Positions 26,628-35,647 of a stretch of 64,000 nt of DNA are shown here, piece after piece (the stretch's first letter is position 1; every line of letters starts with the position of its first letter). Source of the stretch: Adlercreutzia agrestimuris. Lineage in GTDB: Bacteria > Actinomycetota > Coriobacteriia > Coriobacteriales > Eggerthellaceae. Below the pieces are notes generated by a model. That model worked only from the letters and a program-made list of their open reading frames with translations. It was not told the DNA's origin and did not search any database. The translations under genes and the position numbers were made by a program. The stretch covers positions 58,311 to 122,310 of the forward strand of contig NZ_CALPCX010000005.1 in NCBI RefSeq assembly GCF_943193125.1. The letters run 5' to 3'.

Positions 26628-27440
26628 TTAGCACCCACTTACCAGCTTATTGAGCTGGTCAAGTTCACTGTCGGTAAGTTTGCGCCAGCTACCTTGAGGC
26701 AATGCACCTAAAGACAGTGGTCCAAATGTATCACGATGAAGCGCAATTACAGGATGTCCAATAGCGCCAAACATACGCTTGACCTGCCGGTTTCTACCTT
26801 CGTGAAGAGATATTCGACAAAGTGACATCTCCCCTTTTCTGCCCGCAGGTGTCTTCAATAACCGAAGTTTACCTGGGGAAAAAGGGAGTGTAAGCTGCAT
26901 AGCGCGACAAGCACAGGAGTGATCTTTTCCAGAAAGAACTTCAACAGAAGCAGGAGCAGTCATACCATCATCAAGCATGATGCCTGCTCTTAGTTTATCC
27001 AACTCTGCTTTTGTCGGGGTACCTTCAACTAAAGCTAAATAGGACTTATCTACATGATGAGAAGGATGCAATAAACCATTACCGAGTGCCCCATCGGTTG
27101 AAAATAAGAGCAACCCTGTTGTGTCGGTATCAAGACGCCCCAAAGGGTATAAGCCCGGAAATTGTTCACGTGGCACCAGCTCACTTACGGTATGGCGTCC
27201 TTGCGGATCCGACATAGTCGTAACATATCCTGCTGGTTTATGAAGCATGATAGTGGTGGGCGCATCTTGATAATGCACCACAATATCATCTACACGCACC
27301 TCGTCAGTCAAAGGATCAACACGACTCCCCAACTCGGTAACAACTTCGCCATTTACGCGAACACGCCCCGCAGTCATAAGGTTTTCAGATCCCCGACGAC
27401 TTGCAACACCCGCACGCGCCAAAAAGCGTTGCAGGCGCAT
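26628..27440 (-). CDS. rluB: Pseudouridine synthase RluB-type
   Basis: About 270 residues with an N-terminal S4 RNA-binding domain (MRLQRFLARAGVASRRGSE) and the RsuA/RluB catalytic domain, where GRLDTDTTGLLLFSTDG holds the catalytic Asp and EGRNRQVKRMFGAIGHPV is the C-terminal signature. It modifies U residues in 23S rRNA. Three Met starts precede; the one at 27438-27440, 8 bases after AAAGGA, fits best. It follows scpB closely, the usual scpA-scpB-rluB order. Confidence 0.93.
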   Translation of the reverse strand: MRLQRFLARAGVASRRGSENLMTAGRVRVNGEVVTELGSRVDPLTDEVRVDDIVVHYQDAPTTIMLHKPAGYVTTMSDPQGRHTVSELVPREQFPGLYPLGRLDTDTTGLLLFSTDGALGNGLLHPSHHVDKSYLALVEGTPTKAELDKLRAGIMLDDGMTAPASVEVLSGKDHSCACRAMQLTLPFSPGKLRLLKTPAGRKGEMSLCRISLHEGRNRQVKRMFGAIGHPVIALHRDTFGPLSLGALPQGSWRKLTDSELDQLNKLVSGC

Positions 27441-27456
27441 CGGTACAATCCTTTCC

Positions 27457-28278
27457 TCACTCATCGTCGGTCTCAAACGTCAGTTCGTCAAAATTGATTT
27501 TTTCCACCAAGCCAAAACCGCTCGCTACTGCTTGAGCAAGCAACTGTTGAGCAGGATCAGCGGAATCTTGGTCATAATCAATAACTACACCATCAAACGG
27601 ATCCTTCGGCTCAAGCCCTTCTTGCGCGCGTATCTCCACCTGATCAGCTATGTCGTCAACATTCTCGTCAAGCAGGATTTCTTCAGAAACTACCACTTCT
27701 TCGCGTGTAGCAGAAAGGCGTTCGCGAATAAACTCACGCGTTTGATCGTCGGGTGCAAACTGATCAATATCAGGAAGATCAGCTACGCTTCGCAAACCAA
27801 ACTTTTCCAAAAACACGCGCGTTGTAGCATAAAGCGTGGGGTTGCCAGGAGTATCAGCGCTGCCAGCTTCACGTAACAAGCCTTTTTCTACCAAAGAAGT
27901 AATAGCACTATCAGAGTTTACGCCGCGAACACTGGCCACTTGGGTACGCGTAACTGGTTGCAAATATGCCACAATTGCAAGCGTTTCCATGGCAGCTTGC
28001 GAGAGCTTGCGCGTATCCCATGATAGGACGTATTTCTCAATAAGCTCGTGATATGCCGGATGGGTAAACAAACGCCAACCGCCTGCAACCTCTCGCAGCT
28101 GAATACCACGATTGCCTGATTCAAATTCATCGCGCAACTCAACAAGCGCATGCTCAACTTCCGCCGGCGAAACTTCAAGCATCTGAGCAATCACCAACGC
28201 AGAAACCGCATCATCAGTTACAAACAAAAGCGCCTCAATTGCGCCCTTGAGCTGGTTTTCTTGCAATCCTTCAACCAC
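27457..28278 (-). CDS. scpB: Segregation and condensation protein B
   Basis: A 273-residue partner of Smc and ScpA in chromosome condensation. The two winged-helix domains are visible (LKGAIEALLFVTDDAV; SQAAMETLAIVAYLQPVTRTQV with SVRGVNSDSAI). The C-terminal 75 residues are very acidic (EEILLDENVDDIADQVEIR) and extend beyond the usual ScpB core. It starts 3 bases after scpA. Confidence 0.95.
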   Translation of the reverse strand: MVEGLQENQLKGAIEALLFVTDDAVSALVIAQMLEVSPAEVEHALVELRDEFESGNRGIQLREVAGGWRLFTHPAYHELIEKYVLSWDTRKLSQAAMETLAIVAYLQPVTRTQVASVRGVNSDSAITSLVEKGLLREAGSADTPGNPTLYATTRVFLEKFGLRSVADLPDIDQFAPDDQTREFIRERLSATREEVVVSEEILLDENVDDIADQVEIRAQEGLEPKDPFDGVVIDYDQDSADPAQQLLAQAVASGFGLVEKINFDELTFETDDE

Positions 28279-28281
28279 GCG

Positions 28282-29073
28282 CTACTCCTTACCAACCGAA
28301 CTGAGCGCATCTTCGCCCGTCAAATCAAGTTCGCCCGAGCCTTCGATATATACAATATCAATATCACCAAAAAGCTCCGATTGCTCAAGGGTAACCATTG
28401 AACGTTTGTAGAGCTCTAAAATGGCTAAGAATGTTACCACGACAACCGGCGTAGGCGTATGGTCGTCCACAAGCTCCGAAAAACGCAGCTCCTTTTTGTT
28501 CTGAATTCGTCGGTGTATTGCACGAACATGCACTTCAACAGGAATTGGTTTTGCGGCAATATGTTCAGATTCCAAGAGGAAAACATCTCGTCGTGCAAGC
28601 GCCAAAGCCGCCAAATAACCAAGCGAATCAAGCGTCGTATTTTTAAGATAGTCAGGCATAAGTCCCAAAAAACACGCATCAGGTCCAAAGGGACGCGCAT
28701 GCATTCGGCCTTCTGCAACAAATCGAGTATGAAGCGCACCTGCAGCATTTTTGTATTGCTTGTAGGTCAACAACCTATCCACCAAAATGTCGCGAACTTC
28801 GCTTGCAGGTAATTCTTCAAACTCTTCTTCTACCGCCTCACGTTTACGCGGCAACAAGCTTTCAGCTTTAATCTCAAGCAGCGTAGACGCCACAAGCAAA
28901 AAGTCTGATGCAACATCAAGATCGAGGTTTTCCATGCGTGATACTTCGGCCAAATACTGATCAGCAATTTGCGTGATTGAAATGGCGCCAATATCTACCT
29001 TTTGCCTGCTTACAAGCGAAAGGAGCAGATCAAAAGGACCTTCAAAACTCTCTATGCGAACCTTGTAGGACAT
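28282..29073 (-). CDS. scpA: Segregation and condensation protein A
   Basis: A 263-residue kleisin that links Smc heads and ScpB. It starts MSYKVRIESFEGPFDLLLSLV, the conserved ScpA N-terminus, and ends with the winged-helix ELVDDHTPTPVVVVTFLAILELYKR. The frame opens with GTG at 29085, but the ATG at 29071-29073 has a GGGTGG upstream and matches the family N-terminus. Upstream neighbour is an M50 protease, the order found in many actinobacteria and firmicutes. Confidence 0.95.
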   Translation of the reverse strand: MSYKVRIESFEGPFDLLLSLVSRQKVDIGAISITQIADQYLAEVSRMENLDLDVASDFLLVASTLLEIKAESLLPRKREAVEEEFEELPASEVRDILVDRLLTYKQYKNAAGALHTRFVAEGRMHARPFGPDACFLGLMPDYLKNTTLDSLGYLAALALARRDVFLLESEHIAAKPIPVEVHVRAIHRRIQNKKELRFSELVDDHTPTPVVVVTFLAILELYKRSMVTLEQSELFGDIDIVYIEGSGELDLTGEDALSSVGKE

Positions 29074-29097
29074 ACCACTGACCACCCTATGCTGAAG

Positions 29098-29778
29098 CTA
29101 TCGCGCAAACGAGAATAAAAAGTCGAACAGATTTCCCGCTGTCCAATCCAGATAGACCCCAATAGGATTAACGTGCAAGACATAGGGCACCAAAATAACT
29201 GCAATCATAAATATGGGGAAAGCGTAACGCTGAACTTGATAATACTTTGGCAAATACTTCACAGGCAGGAAGAAAGCAAAGATTGACGAGCCATCCAAAG
29301 GTGGAATGGGCAGCAAATTAAAGAACATCAAATATAAATTAATCAGCGTAAACATTGGCAAATACATTGTATAGAGGTAATAGATGACCTCATTTTGCAC
29401 AATGAGATTAATGGGAAGTACCTGCGCAAGAATCGTAAAGATAACTGCACCAATAATTGCCAAAACCAAGTTTGCGAAAGGCCCTGCTAAGCCCACAATG
29501 AGATCACCCTTACGAGGATCTTTGAAATATGCAGGATTATAAGGAACTGGTTTTGCATAACCAAACACAGGCATATGCATCATCATAAGCATCAGCGGCA
29601 TAATAACCGTACCAAACGGATCAATATGCTTGAGCGGGTTGAGCGAGAGCCGCCCTGCGCGTTTGGCTGTAGGGTCTCCCAGCTTGTATGCCGCAAAGCC
29701 ATGCATAACCTCATGGCATACGATAGCTGGGATAAAACTTAAAAGCGAACAGATTAAATACGGGATATCAGTTGTCAT
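29098..29778 (-). CDS. Site-2 protease family (M50) membrane metallopeptidase
   Basis: A 226-residue polytopic protein with the zinc motif CHEVMHGFAAYKLGD (HExxH at residues 22-26) and the third ligand region LLPIPPLDGSSIF near residue 150. Such small rhomboid-like S2P proteins cut membrane substrates; the substrate is unknown. The ATG shares one base with the serC stop (TAATG), so it is translationally coupled to serC. Confidence 0.92.
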   Translation of the reverse strand: MTTDIPYLICSLLSFIPAIVCHEVMHGFAAYKLGDPTAKRAGRLSLNPLKHIDPFGTVIMPLMLMMMHMPVFGYAKPVPYNPAYFKDPRKGDLIVGLAGPFANLVLAIIGAVIFTILAQVLPINLIVQNEVIYYLYTMYLPMFTLINLYLMFFNLLPIPPLDGSSIFAFFLPVKYLPKYYQVQRYAFPIFMIAVILVPYVLHVNPIGVYLDWTAGNLFDFLFSFAR

Positions 29779-30863
29779 TATTTTGCGTGAGCCTTTTCAA
29801 ATTCGTCCATAAATTCTACGAGCGCTTCAACACCTGCAAACGGCATAGCATTATAGATGCTTGCACGCATTCCTCCAACACTGCGATGCCCCTTTAAACT
29901 CTCAAGACCATGCGTTTTTGCCTCTGCAACAAAGAGCGCATCAAGTTCATCGGAACCAGTTACGAACGGAACATTCATAAGCGAGCGATCTTCTTTGCGC
30001 GCCGTTCCCTTAAAGAGTTGAGATTGGTCCAAATAGTCATAAAGAAGCGCTGCTTTTTGTTCGTTGCGCGCCGCCATAGCTGCCAGGCCACCCTGCTCTT
30101 TGAGCCATTTAAAGACCAGACCGCAAATGTAAATACCATAAGCAGGCGGAGTATTCGACAAGCTCTTTGCTGCCACTTGAGTGGTATATCGCATGATGGA
30201 AGGAGTAAAAGGAAGCACCTCTTCGCGCACCAAATCATCGCGCACGATAACAATTGTCACACCCGCCGGACCGATGTTTTTCTGTGCACCACCATAAATC
30301 AGGCCAAAATCAGAGACATTCATAGGTTCTGACAAGAACATAGAGCTCACGTCAGTTACCAGTGGAATATTTCCGGTATCAGGTAACTTGGGGTAGCGCG
30401 TGCCATAAATAGTTTCGTTTTGACAGATGTAAACATAATCAGCATCAGGCGAGAACGTCAGATCATCAACATTGGGGACATACGAGAAGTTCTCATCCTC
30501 TGAGCTTGCAATACAGCGTGCGTCTCCATAGAGCTTTGCTTCTTTAAAAGCCTTTTTAGACCAGGAACCAGACACAATATAGTCAGCAACCTTATTCTGC
30601 ATCAGGTTCATGGGAATAGCGGCAAACTGTTGCGTGGCGCCACCTTGCAAAAAGAGCACTTGATAGTTATCGGGAATCTGCATGAGTTCACGCAGATCAG
30701 CCTCAGCAGTTTCAATAATGCTGGCGAATGGCTTAGAGCGATGACTCATCTCCATAACCGACATGCCCGTTCCTTGGTAATCGAGCATCTCAGAAGCTGC
30801 TTGCTTAAGCACCTCTTCGGGCAAAACAGCTGGACCAGCTGAAAAATTATAGACGCGAGCCAT
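29778..30863 (-). CDS. serC: Phosphoserine aminotransferase
   Basis: A 361-residue PLP enzyme making phosphoserine for serine synthesis. It begins ARVYNFSAGPAVLPEEVLKQA; the PLP lysine is in YGGAQKNIGPAGV, and the C-terminus KGHRSVGGMRASIYNAM is the SerC signature. No serA or serB is nearby. AAAGGAGGT precedes the ATG. Confidence 0.97.
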   Translation of the reverse strand: MARVYNFSAGPAVLPEEVLKQAASEMLDYQGTGMSVMEMSHRSKPFASIIETAEADLRELMQIPDNYQVLFLQGGATQQFAAIPMNLMQNKVADYIVSGSWSKKAFKEAKLYGDARCIASSEDENFSYVPNVDDLTFSPDADYVYICQNETIYGTRYPKLPDTGNIPLVTDVSSMFLSEPMNVSDFGLIYGGAQKNIGPAGVTIVIVRDDLVREEVLPFTPSIMRYTTQVAAKSLSNTPPAYGIYICGLVFKWLKEQGGLAAMAARNEQKAALLYDYLDQSQLFKGTARKEDRSLMNVPFVTGSDELDALFVAEAKTHGLESLKGHRSVGGMRASIYNAMPFAGVEALVEFMDEFEKAHAK

Positions 30864-30903
30864 ACGTGACCTCCTTTAAGCCTGCTGCAAATTGCATCGT
30901 TTC

Positions 30904-30934
30904 AGTATAGGGCTTTCCCCGCCCGCTCAGCCAA
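30904..30934 (-). promoter_or_regulatory. Possible serC promoter
   Basis: TTGGCT (30929-30934) and TATACT (30904-30909) on the minus strand with a 19-base spacer, 41 bases or more upstream of the serC ATG. The -10 is good and the -35 and spacing are weaker. Confidence 0.4.
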
Positions 30935-30957
30935 TCAAGCTATCCGAACGGCTTACC

Positions 30958-31434
30958 CTACACCAGATGAGGATAATTGTTCTGACGAAGCGCTTCAAAA
31001 ACACCTATGGCTACCGCATTACTCAGATTGAGGCTTCGTATGCCTTCACACATTGGTATACGCACGCACGATTCGGAATGCGCATCAATAATTGCCTGAT
31101 CAAGCCCTCGGCTTTCGCGCCCAAAAATCAAAAAATCATCTGATCCGTATGTAACGTCTGCAAAGTGAAGCTGCGCTTGCCCCGTAAACAGACAAAGCCT
31201 ACCATCCCCAAGCGCGCCACTTGCGTGAGTGGCAAAAAACTCGTCAGCACACGCCCAGCGCACAATCTCAACATCGTCCCAATAATCGCAACCAGCACGC
31301 TTGAGATTGCGCTCAGTTGCACGAAATCCCATTGGCTCAACAAGATGCAATTTTGCACCAACGCACGCACATGTCCGAGCAATATTGCCCGTGTTTTGAG
31401 GGATCTCAGGTTCTATGAGCACCACGTTTAGCAT
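30958..31434 (-). CDS. trmL: tRNA (cytidine(34)-2'-O)-methyltransferase TrmL
   Basis: A 158-residue SPOUT-fold methyltransferase that 2'-O-methylates the wobble C or cmnm5U in leucine tRNAs. MLNVVLIEPEIPQNTGNIAR is the conserved start; DFLIFGRESRGL and RIPMCEGIRSLNLSNAVAI form the knotted SAM site. Typical family length. It follows the ABC-F gene by 35 bases. Confidence 0.95.
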   Translation of the reverse strand: MLNVVLIEPEIPQNTGNIARTCACVGAKLHLVEPMGFRATERNLKRAGCDYWDDVEIVRWACADEFFATHASGALGDGRLCLFTGQAQLHFADVTYGSDDFLIFGRESRGLDQAIIDAHSESCVRIPMCEGIRSLNLSNAVAIGVFEALRQNNYPHLV

Positions 31435-31469
31435 TGTTTCTCCTTGCGATAAGCTTAAAGCCTCACAAC

Positions 31470-33533
31470 TTAGAGCTCAGCGGCTTGACGGGCCATCTCC
31501 GCCTCAAGCTCTTCGGTGAGCATAAACCATTCTTCTTCAGCTTCAGCAAGACGCTTTTTTAACTTGGCATGTTCTGCAATGGCATCGGTTGAAGCATCTT
31601 CGTTTATATAGAATTCTGGGTCGGCCATAAGCTCTAAAAGCTCAGCCATGCGTGCATTATCGCGCTCCATCTGAGCATCCAACTCAGCAATGCGTTTGCG
31701 TTGATGCTTCAAGGCTGCATATGCGCGATTCCGCGCTTCGGCCTCCTTGCGCTTTTGCTCTTTGGTTTTAGGCGCACTCCCCTTTGCAGCTGTCAATTCT
31801 ACCTTACCAGGAGTTGGCTTTTCGCCACGCGGGTGCTTGTTTACTGTTACAACCGTGGAACGCCGAGCGGTATCTTGAGCACCGCTTCCCATAACCTCAT
31901 CAACAAGCGAGCGATCCTGCGGACCTTCACCCTCAAGCTGCCCACTTTTGAACAGGTAATAGTCGTAGTCGCCATCATAGTTGGTAACTTTACCAGGCTG
32001 TATTTCGACAATCCGATTTGCTACACCACGAATAAGATGGCGGTCATGCGTGATAAACAAAATGGTGCCCTCAAACGCTTTAAGAGCTTGTTCGAGGATG
32101 TCAGCACTTGCGATATCAAGGTGGTTGGTAGGTTCGTCAAGAAGCAAAAGCGGCGCTGGCGCAACAAGCATTTTTGCCAACGCAAGACGAGATTTTTCAC
32201 CACCTGATAAAACGCTTACCTTCTTATCGACCGCGTCTCCGGTAAACAAAAATGCGCCTAACAAGGATCGAACCTGCGAGATTGACCAGCCTGGAGCAAC
32301 TTTGTCCAATTCCTCGAAAACGGTATTTCCTGGATGCAGTTCTTCAAGCTGATGCTGCGCGTAATAGGTTTTTGAAACATGTACACCAAAATCAATGCTG
32401 CCCGCATCTGGCGTCTCAACGCCTGCAACCATTTTAAGCAACGTCGATTTACCTGCACCGTTTGGACCAACAAGTGCAATTTTATCGCCGCGATACATGG
32501 TGAAATCAAGACCATCGTAAACCGCTTTTTCACCATAGCGCTTTACAAGCCCTCGCGCGCGAACCACCTCATCCCCCGTACGCGGAGGCTGTTTGAAATT
32601 GAAGTGCACCGTCTTTTTTTCCTCGGGAATGACAATGCGATTCTCCATGATGCGCTCAAGTTTCTTTACGCGCTCTTGAGCCTGCTTTGCTTTTGTTGCT
32701 TTATAGCGGAACTTCTCTACAAACGCCTCAAGATGAGCAATCTCTTCATCTTGCTTTGCCTTCTCTTGGCGAAGCCGCTCAAGGCGCTCTTCGCGACCTT
32801 TTAGATACGCAGAGTAATTACCCTTATAAAGATTGATGGTTCCGTTATCCACCTCAGCTACACGATCAACCATGTTGTCCATAAAAGCGCGGTCATGGCT
32901 GACCACAACAACAGTTCCCTCATAACTGCGCAAAAAGCCCTCAAGCCACTTTACGCTTTCAAGGTCAAGATGGTTGGTTGGCTCGTCAAGAAGGAGTACT
33001 TCAGGGTTTCTAATAAGCAGCTTTGCAAGCGCAATACGCATCTGCCAACCACCTGAAAATTCGGTTGTCAGTCGACGAAGGTCGTCCTCTTTAAAGCCCA
33101 AGCCAAACATAACCGAACGAACTTTTGCCTCAATGGTATAGCCGCCGAGATGCTCATAAGCATCACGTGCGCGACCTACTGCCGCCAACTGCTGCTCAGT
33201 CGGGTTTTCGCCCAATGCTTCTTCGAGAGCATAGAGACGCTGCTCAGCTTCAAGAACTTCAACTTGAGAAGACATTACTTCCTCAAAGATAGGTCGCTGC
33301 TGCATCTCAATAGCTTCTTGCTCCAAATACCCTACGCGAGCACCCTTCGCAAACAGAATGCGGCCCTCGTCAGCATCCTCTTGACCCGAAATAATGTTGA
33401 GCAACGTTGTTTTGCCTGCGCCATTTGGTCCAACTAACGCCAAACGATCATATTCTTCAAGGCGAAAGGTCACATCAGAAAAAAGCAGCCTACCGCCAAA
33501 ACTCTTTGAAATATGCTCAAGTTGCAAAATCAT
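31470..33533 (-). CDS. ABC-F family ATPase
   Basis: A 687-residue cytosolic protein with two ABC domains and no membrane part. Walker A motifs [11 protein letters not shown] (residues 36-46) and [11 protein letters not shown] (about 360); signatures [13 protein letters not shown] and [13 protein letters not shown]; a charged linker (about 240-320) between the domains; and a C-terminal coiled coil from about residue 600. ABC-F proteins act on the ribosome E site, in translation control or antibiotic protection; which role applies is unclear (EttA/YdiF-like rather than a known resistance type). It heads the long minus-strand run down to gpsA. Confidence 0.93.
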   Translation of the reverse strand: MILQLEHISKSFGGRLLFSDVTFRLEEYDRLALVGPNGAGKTTLLNIISGQEDADEGRILFAKGARVGYLEQEAIEMQQRPIFEEVMSSQVEVLEAEQRLYALEEALGENPTEQQLAAVGRARDAYEHLGGYTIEAKVRSVMFGLGFKEDDLRRLTTEFSGGWQMRIALAKLLIRNPEVLLLDEPTNHLDLESVKWLEGFLRSYEGTVVVVSHDRAFMDNMVDRVAEVDNGTINLYKGNYSAYLKGREERLERLRQEKAKQDEEIAHLEAFVEKFRYKATKAKQAQERVKKLERIMENRIVIPEEKKTVHFNFKQPPRTGDEVVRARGLVKRYGEKAVYDGLDFTMYRGDKIALVGPNGAGKSTLLKMVAGVETPDAGSIDFGVHVSKTYYAQHQLEELHPGNTVFEELDKVAPGWSISQVRSLLGAFLFTGDAVDKKVSVLSGGEKSRLALAKMLVAPAPLLLLDEPTNHLDIASADILEQALKAFEGTILFITHDRHLIRGVANRIVEIQPGKVTNYDGDYDYYLFKSGQLEGEGPQDRSLVDEVMGSGAQDTARRSTVVTVNKHPRGEKPTPGKVELTAAKGSAPKTKEQKRKEAEARNRAYAALKHQRKRIAELDAQMERDNARMAELLELMADPEFYINEDASTDAIAEHAKLKKRLAEAEEEWFMLTEELEAEMARQAAEL

Positions 33534-33585
33534 AAAAGCTGTTCTCCGAAATTACCTGTTCACGCTTATAAAAGGTGTGTTTAGA

Positions 33586-33620
33586 AACTAAAAGGAGCCC
33601 GCTTTCGCGAGCCCCTTCAA
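33586..33620 (-). terminator. Terminator downstream of tRNA-Asn
   Basis: On the minus strand AAGGGGCTCGC pairs with GCGGGCTCCTT (two G-U pairs) around a GAAA tetraloop, followed by TTTTAGTTT. It separates tRNA-Asn from the ABC-F operon. Confidence 0.8.
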
Positions 33621-33627
33621 CTGATAA

Positions 33628-33702
<75 letters not shown>

Positions 33703-33789
33703 ATAACGCTGCGCTTCATCGCGCAAGTGGTTATTATACCGAAGTCGCGAGTTTGTGCAAGTACTTTTTTTCCGCAACTTCCAAACGGC

Positions 33790-34836
33790 TTAATACACCA
33801 TGTGCATTGCCTCACGAACTTCATCAAGTGTAGCATTTGCAATCTGGTTTGCACGCTTGTTTCCATCATGGAGCACGTCTTTGATGTAGTCCATATCTTG
33901 TTCAAGCTCACGACGACGTTCGCGAATGGGCGCAAGATACTCGTTTACACTTTCTGTCACATAGCGCTTCAGTGCACCAGCACCATTATTTCCAATTTCT
34001 GCCGCAATATCCACCTCATCGCGACCGGTGCATAATGCTGCTGTGGTTAGCAAGGCTGAAACGCCTGGACGATTTTCCTTATCAAATGTGATAAAGCGCT
34101 CAGAGTCAGTCTGAGATTTCTTGATGAGCTTCGCCGTTTCTTCCGCTGTCAAAGAGAGCGAGATAGCGTTTCCGTAGCTCTTCGACATCTTGCGACCATC
34201 AAGTCCAGGTATCTCAACTGCATCGGTTAACAGTCCAGATGGCTCAGGGAAAACATGGCCATAGCGTTCGTTGAAACGGCGCGCAATTTGTCGCGTCTGC
34301 TCAATGTGCGGGAGCTGATCTTTTCCAACCGGGACAATATTGCCTTTGCAAAAAAGAATGTCACAAGCTTGATGCACAGGGTACGTAAGCAACAAACCCG
34401 TTAATGCATGCCCTGATGCTTCTTGCTCTGATTTAACAGTCGGGTTGCGCAACAACTCTGATTCGGTCACAAGCGACAAAAACGGCAGCATTAGCTGATT
34501 GAGTGCTGGTATTGCAGAGTGCGTGAAAACGATGGTTTTTTCAGGATCAATTCCGCAAGCCAAATAGTCAATGACCATATTGTAAACATTGTCTTGAATA
34601 TGATCGGTGGTATCTCGGTCAGTAATGACTTGGTAATCAGCAATAATAACGCGTGTTTTTATGCCCATGTTTTGCAATGCAACACGCTCGCGAATCGTCC
34701 CAAAATAATGCCCCATATGCAAACGACCTGTCGGCCTATCGCCAGTAAGCATCGTGTATTTTTCTGGATAAAGTGCCAAATCGGCACGAATTTCGTCACT
34801 TCGTTTTTTACTTGCTTCAAAGCTATCGTTACTCAT
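33790..34836 (-). CDS. trpS: Tryptophanyl-tRNA synthetase
   Basis: A 348-residue class I synthetase charging tRNA-Trp. The HIGH-type motif is TGDRPTGRLHMGHYFG near residue 31 and the KMSKS motif is GRKMSKSYGNAI near residue 214. A monocistronic unit: its own promoter lies upstream, and tRNA-Asn follows about 90 bases downstream. Confidence 0.97.
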   Translation of the reverse strand: MSNDSFEASKKRSDEIRADLALYPEKYTMLTGDRPTGRLHMGHYFGTIRERVALQNMGIKTRVIIADYQVITDRDTTDHIQDNVYNMVIDYLACGIDPEKTIVFTHSAIPALNQLMLPFLSLVTESELLRNPTVKSEQEASGHALTGLLLTYPVHQACDILFCKGNIVPVGKDQLPHIEQTRQIARRFNERYGHVFPEPSGLLTDAVEIPGLDGRKMSKSYGNAISLSLTAEETAKLIKKSQTDSERFITFDKENRPGVSALLTTAALCTGRDEVDIAAEIGNNGAGALKRYVTESVNEYLAPIRERRRELEQDMDYIKDVLHDGNKRANQIANATLDEVREAMHMVY

Positions 34837-34879
34837 GAAACCCTCTTTGAGATCGTGATCGTTACAAAACGCAAATGAA

Positions 34880-34908
34880 AGTGTACGTTATTTGGGGCTT
34901 TTTGTCAG
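34880..34908 (-). promoter_or_regulatory. trpS promoter
   Basis: CTGACA (34903-34908) and TACACT (34880-34885) on the minus strand with a 17-base spacer, 43 bases upstream of the trpS ATG. No T-box or attenuator structure was seen in the short leader. Confidence 0.6.
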
Positions 34909-35015
34909 ACCTTATCTTTGCCTGCCCTAATCACGACTATTTATCTTCCGCGCTTAACGTTCGTTGTAACCTTCGATGCTGAGATTCATTTGAAACACTT
35001 GTTGCAACATTTTCC

Positions 35016-35044
35016 TTGCATAAACGATAAGGTATCGCTAATAT
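35016..35044 (+). promoter_or_regulatory. tRNA-Val promoter
   Basis: TTGCAT (35016-35021), 17 bases, TAATAT (35039-35044), placed about 32 bases upstream of the tRNA. Confidence 0.6.
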
Positions 35045-35075
35045 AGAGATTCGTTGCATACGCAACAACAACCAT

Positions 35076-35150
35076 GGTCGCTTGGCTCAGCGGGAGAGCA
35101 TCGCCTTCACACGGCGGGGGTCACAGGTTCAAATCCTGTAGCGACCACCA
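35076..35150 (+). tRNA. tRNA-Val (CAC)
   Basis: Acceptor GGTCGCT pairs with AGCGACC; D arm TGGCTCAGCGGGAGAGCA; anticodon stem TCGCC/GGCGG around TTCACAC, giving anticodon CAC; T arm CAGGTTCAAATCCTG; encoded CCA at 35148-35150. Confidence 0.96.
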
Positions 35151-35159
35151 TGAATTTGC

Positions 35160-35197
35160 AGGTCAGTGGACAATTCCTACTGGCCTTTTCTTTTTCT
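35160..35197 (+). terminator. Terminator of tRNA-Val
   Basis: AGGTCAGTGG pairs with CTACTGGCCT around a short AT-containing loop, followed by a T-rich tract (TTTTCTTTTTCTT). Confidence 0.75.
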
Positions 35198-35240
35198 TAT
35201 GCATATTATTGCTCTTATTCCGAAAGTCCTAGTAATATCC

Positions 35241-35380
35241 AGATCGCCTTTTGCAGTGACATTGATGATCACCTTTTGCCGTGGCATTGAATGATTTTTA
35301 CACGGGCAAGCATTGGGCGTACACCAAAATCGCAAACCAGAATCACTAACCTGAGCCACCAATCACAATCGCAAACAGGA
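35241..35380. repeat. Direct repeats in the gene-free stretch between two tRNA genes
   Basis: The 338 bases between the tRNA-Val terminator and the next tRNA hold no credible gene. Two tandem 25-base copies lie at 35242-35266 and 35267-35291, identical at 21 of 25 positions (GATCxCCTTTTGCxGTGxC core). A second pair of 13-base copies, ATCGCAAACxxGA, is at 35329-35341 and 35368-35380. Clustered short repeats of this kind resemble the multiple terminal repeats of IS21-family insertion sequences, so this may be the scar of a lost element. No transposase fragment is recognisable. Confidence 0.45.
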
Positions 35381-35447
35381 GCAAACAGCACTCACAAAAC
35401 ACTGAAGATTCGCGATTTGCGCGTTCGTTTTGTGCCGCTGCTCTAAG

Positions 35448-35508
35448 AAATGCAAAATCGTTGCAATCCTGTGCTAAACTGATCGACGACATTTAGTATT
35501 TTGCATTT
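35448..35508. repeat. 11-bp perfect inverted repeat upstream of the CAT tRNA
   Basis: AAATGCAAAAT (35448-35458) is repeated inverted as ATTTTGCATTT (35498-35508) with 39 bases between. The interval contains a possible extended -10 (TGCTAAACT, 35473-35480) for the tRNA 26 bases downstream. It could be an operator, a cruciform, or transposon ends. Confidence 0.5.
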
Positions 35509-35533
35509 AGCTTTTACTTTCTGATCACATTTT

Positions 35534-35608
35534 GGGCCCATAGCTCAATGGCGGAGCAGGGGACTCATAATCCCTTGGTTGCAGGTTCGAATCCTGCTGG
35601 GCCCACCA
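35534..35608 (+). tRNA. tRNA with CAT anticodon (Met elongator or Ile2)
   Basis: Acceptor GGGCCCA pairs with TGGGCCC; D arm TAGCTCAATGGCGGAGCA; anticodon stem GGGGA/TCCCT-type around CTCATAA, giving CAT; T arm GCAGGTTCGAATCCTGC; encoded CCA at 35606-35608. The variable region CTTGGTTGC resembles tRNA-Ile2 (lysidine-modified) more than elongator Met, but this cannot be settled by eye. An initiator is unlikely because the first base pair is G-C. Confidence 0.93.
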
Positions 35609-35647
35609 CATTTCACACACAGACATACACATGAGAGATTCGAGCAT

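Noticed and set aside
34837..35015. A T-box or other leader for trpS
   Set aside because: The leader after the predicted promoter is too short and no T-box sequence (GGTGGnACCGCG type) is present.
35177..35362. A 61-codon frame on the minus strand in the tRNA spacer
   Set aside because: It is made mainly of the tandem repeats, has no motif of a transposase and no ribosome site.
35579..35647. A longer N-terminus for the YczE-type protein beginning inside the tRNA
   Set aside because: The added 23 residues overlap the tRNA T arm; the ATG at 35648 gives a normal membrane protein start.
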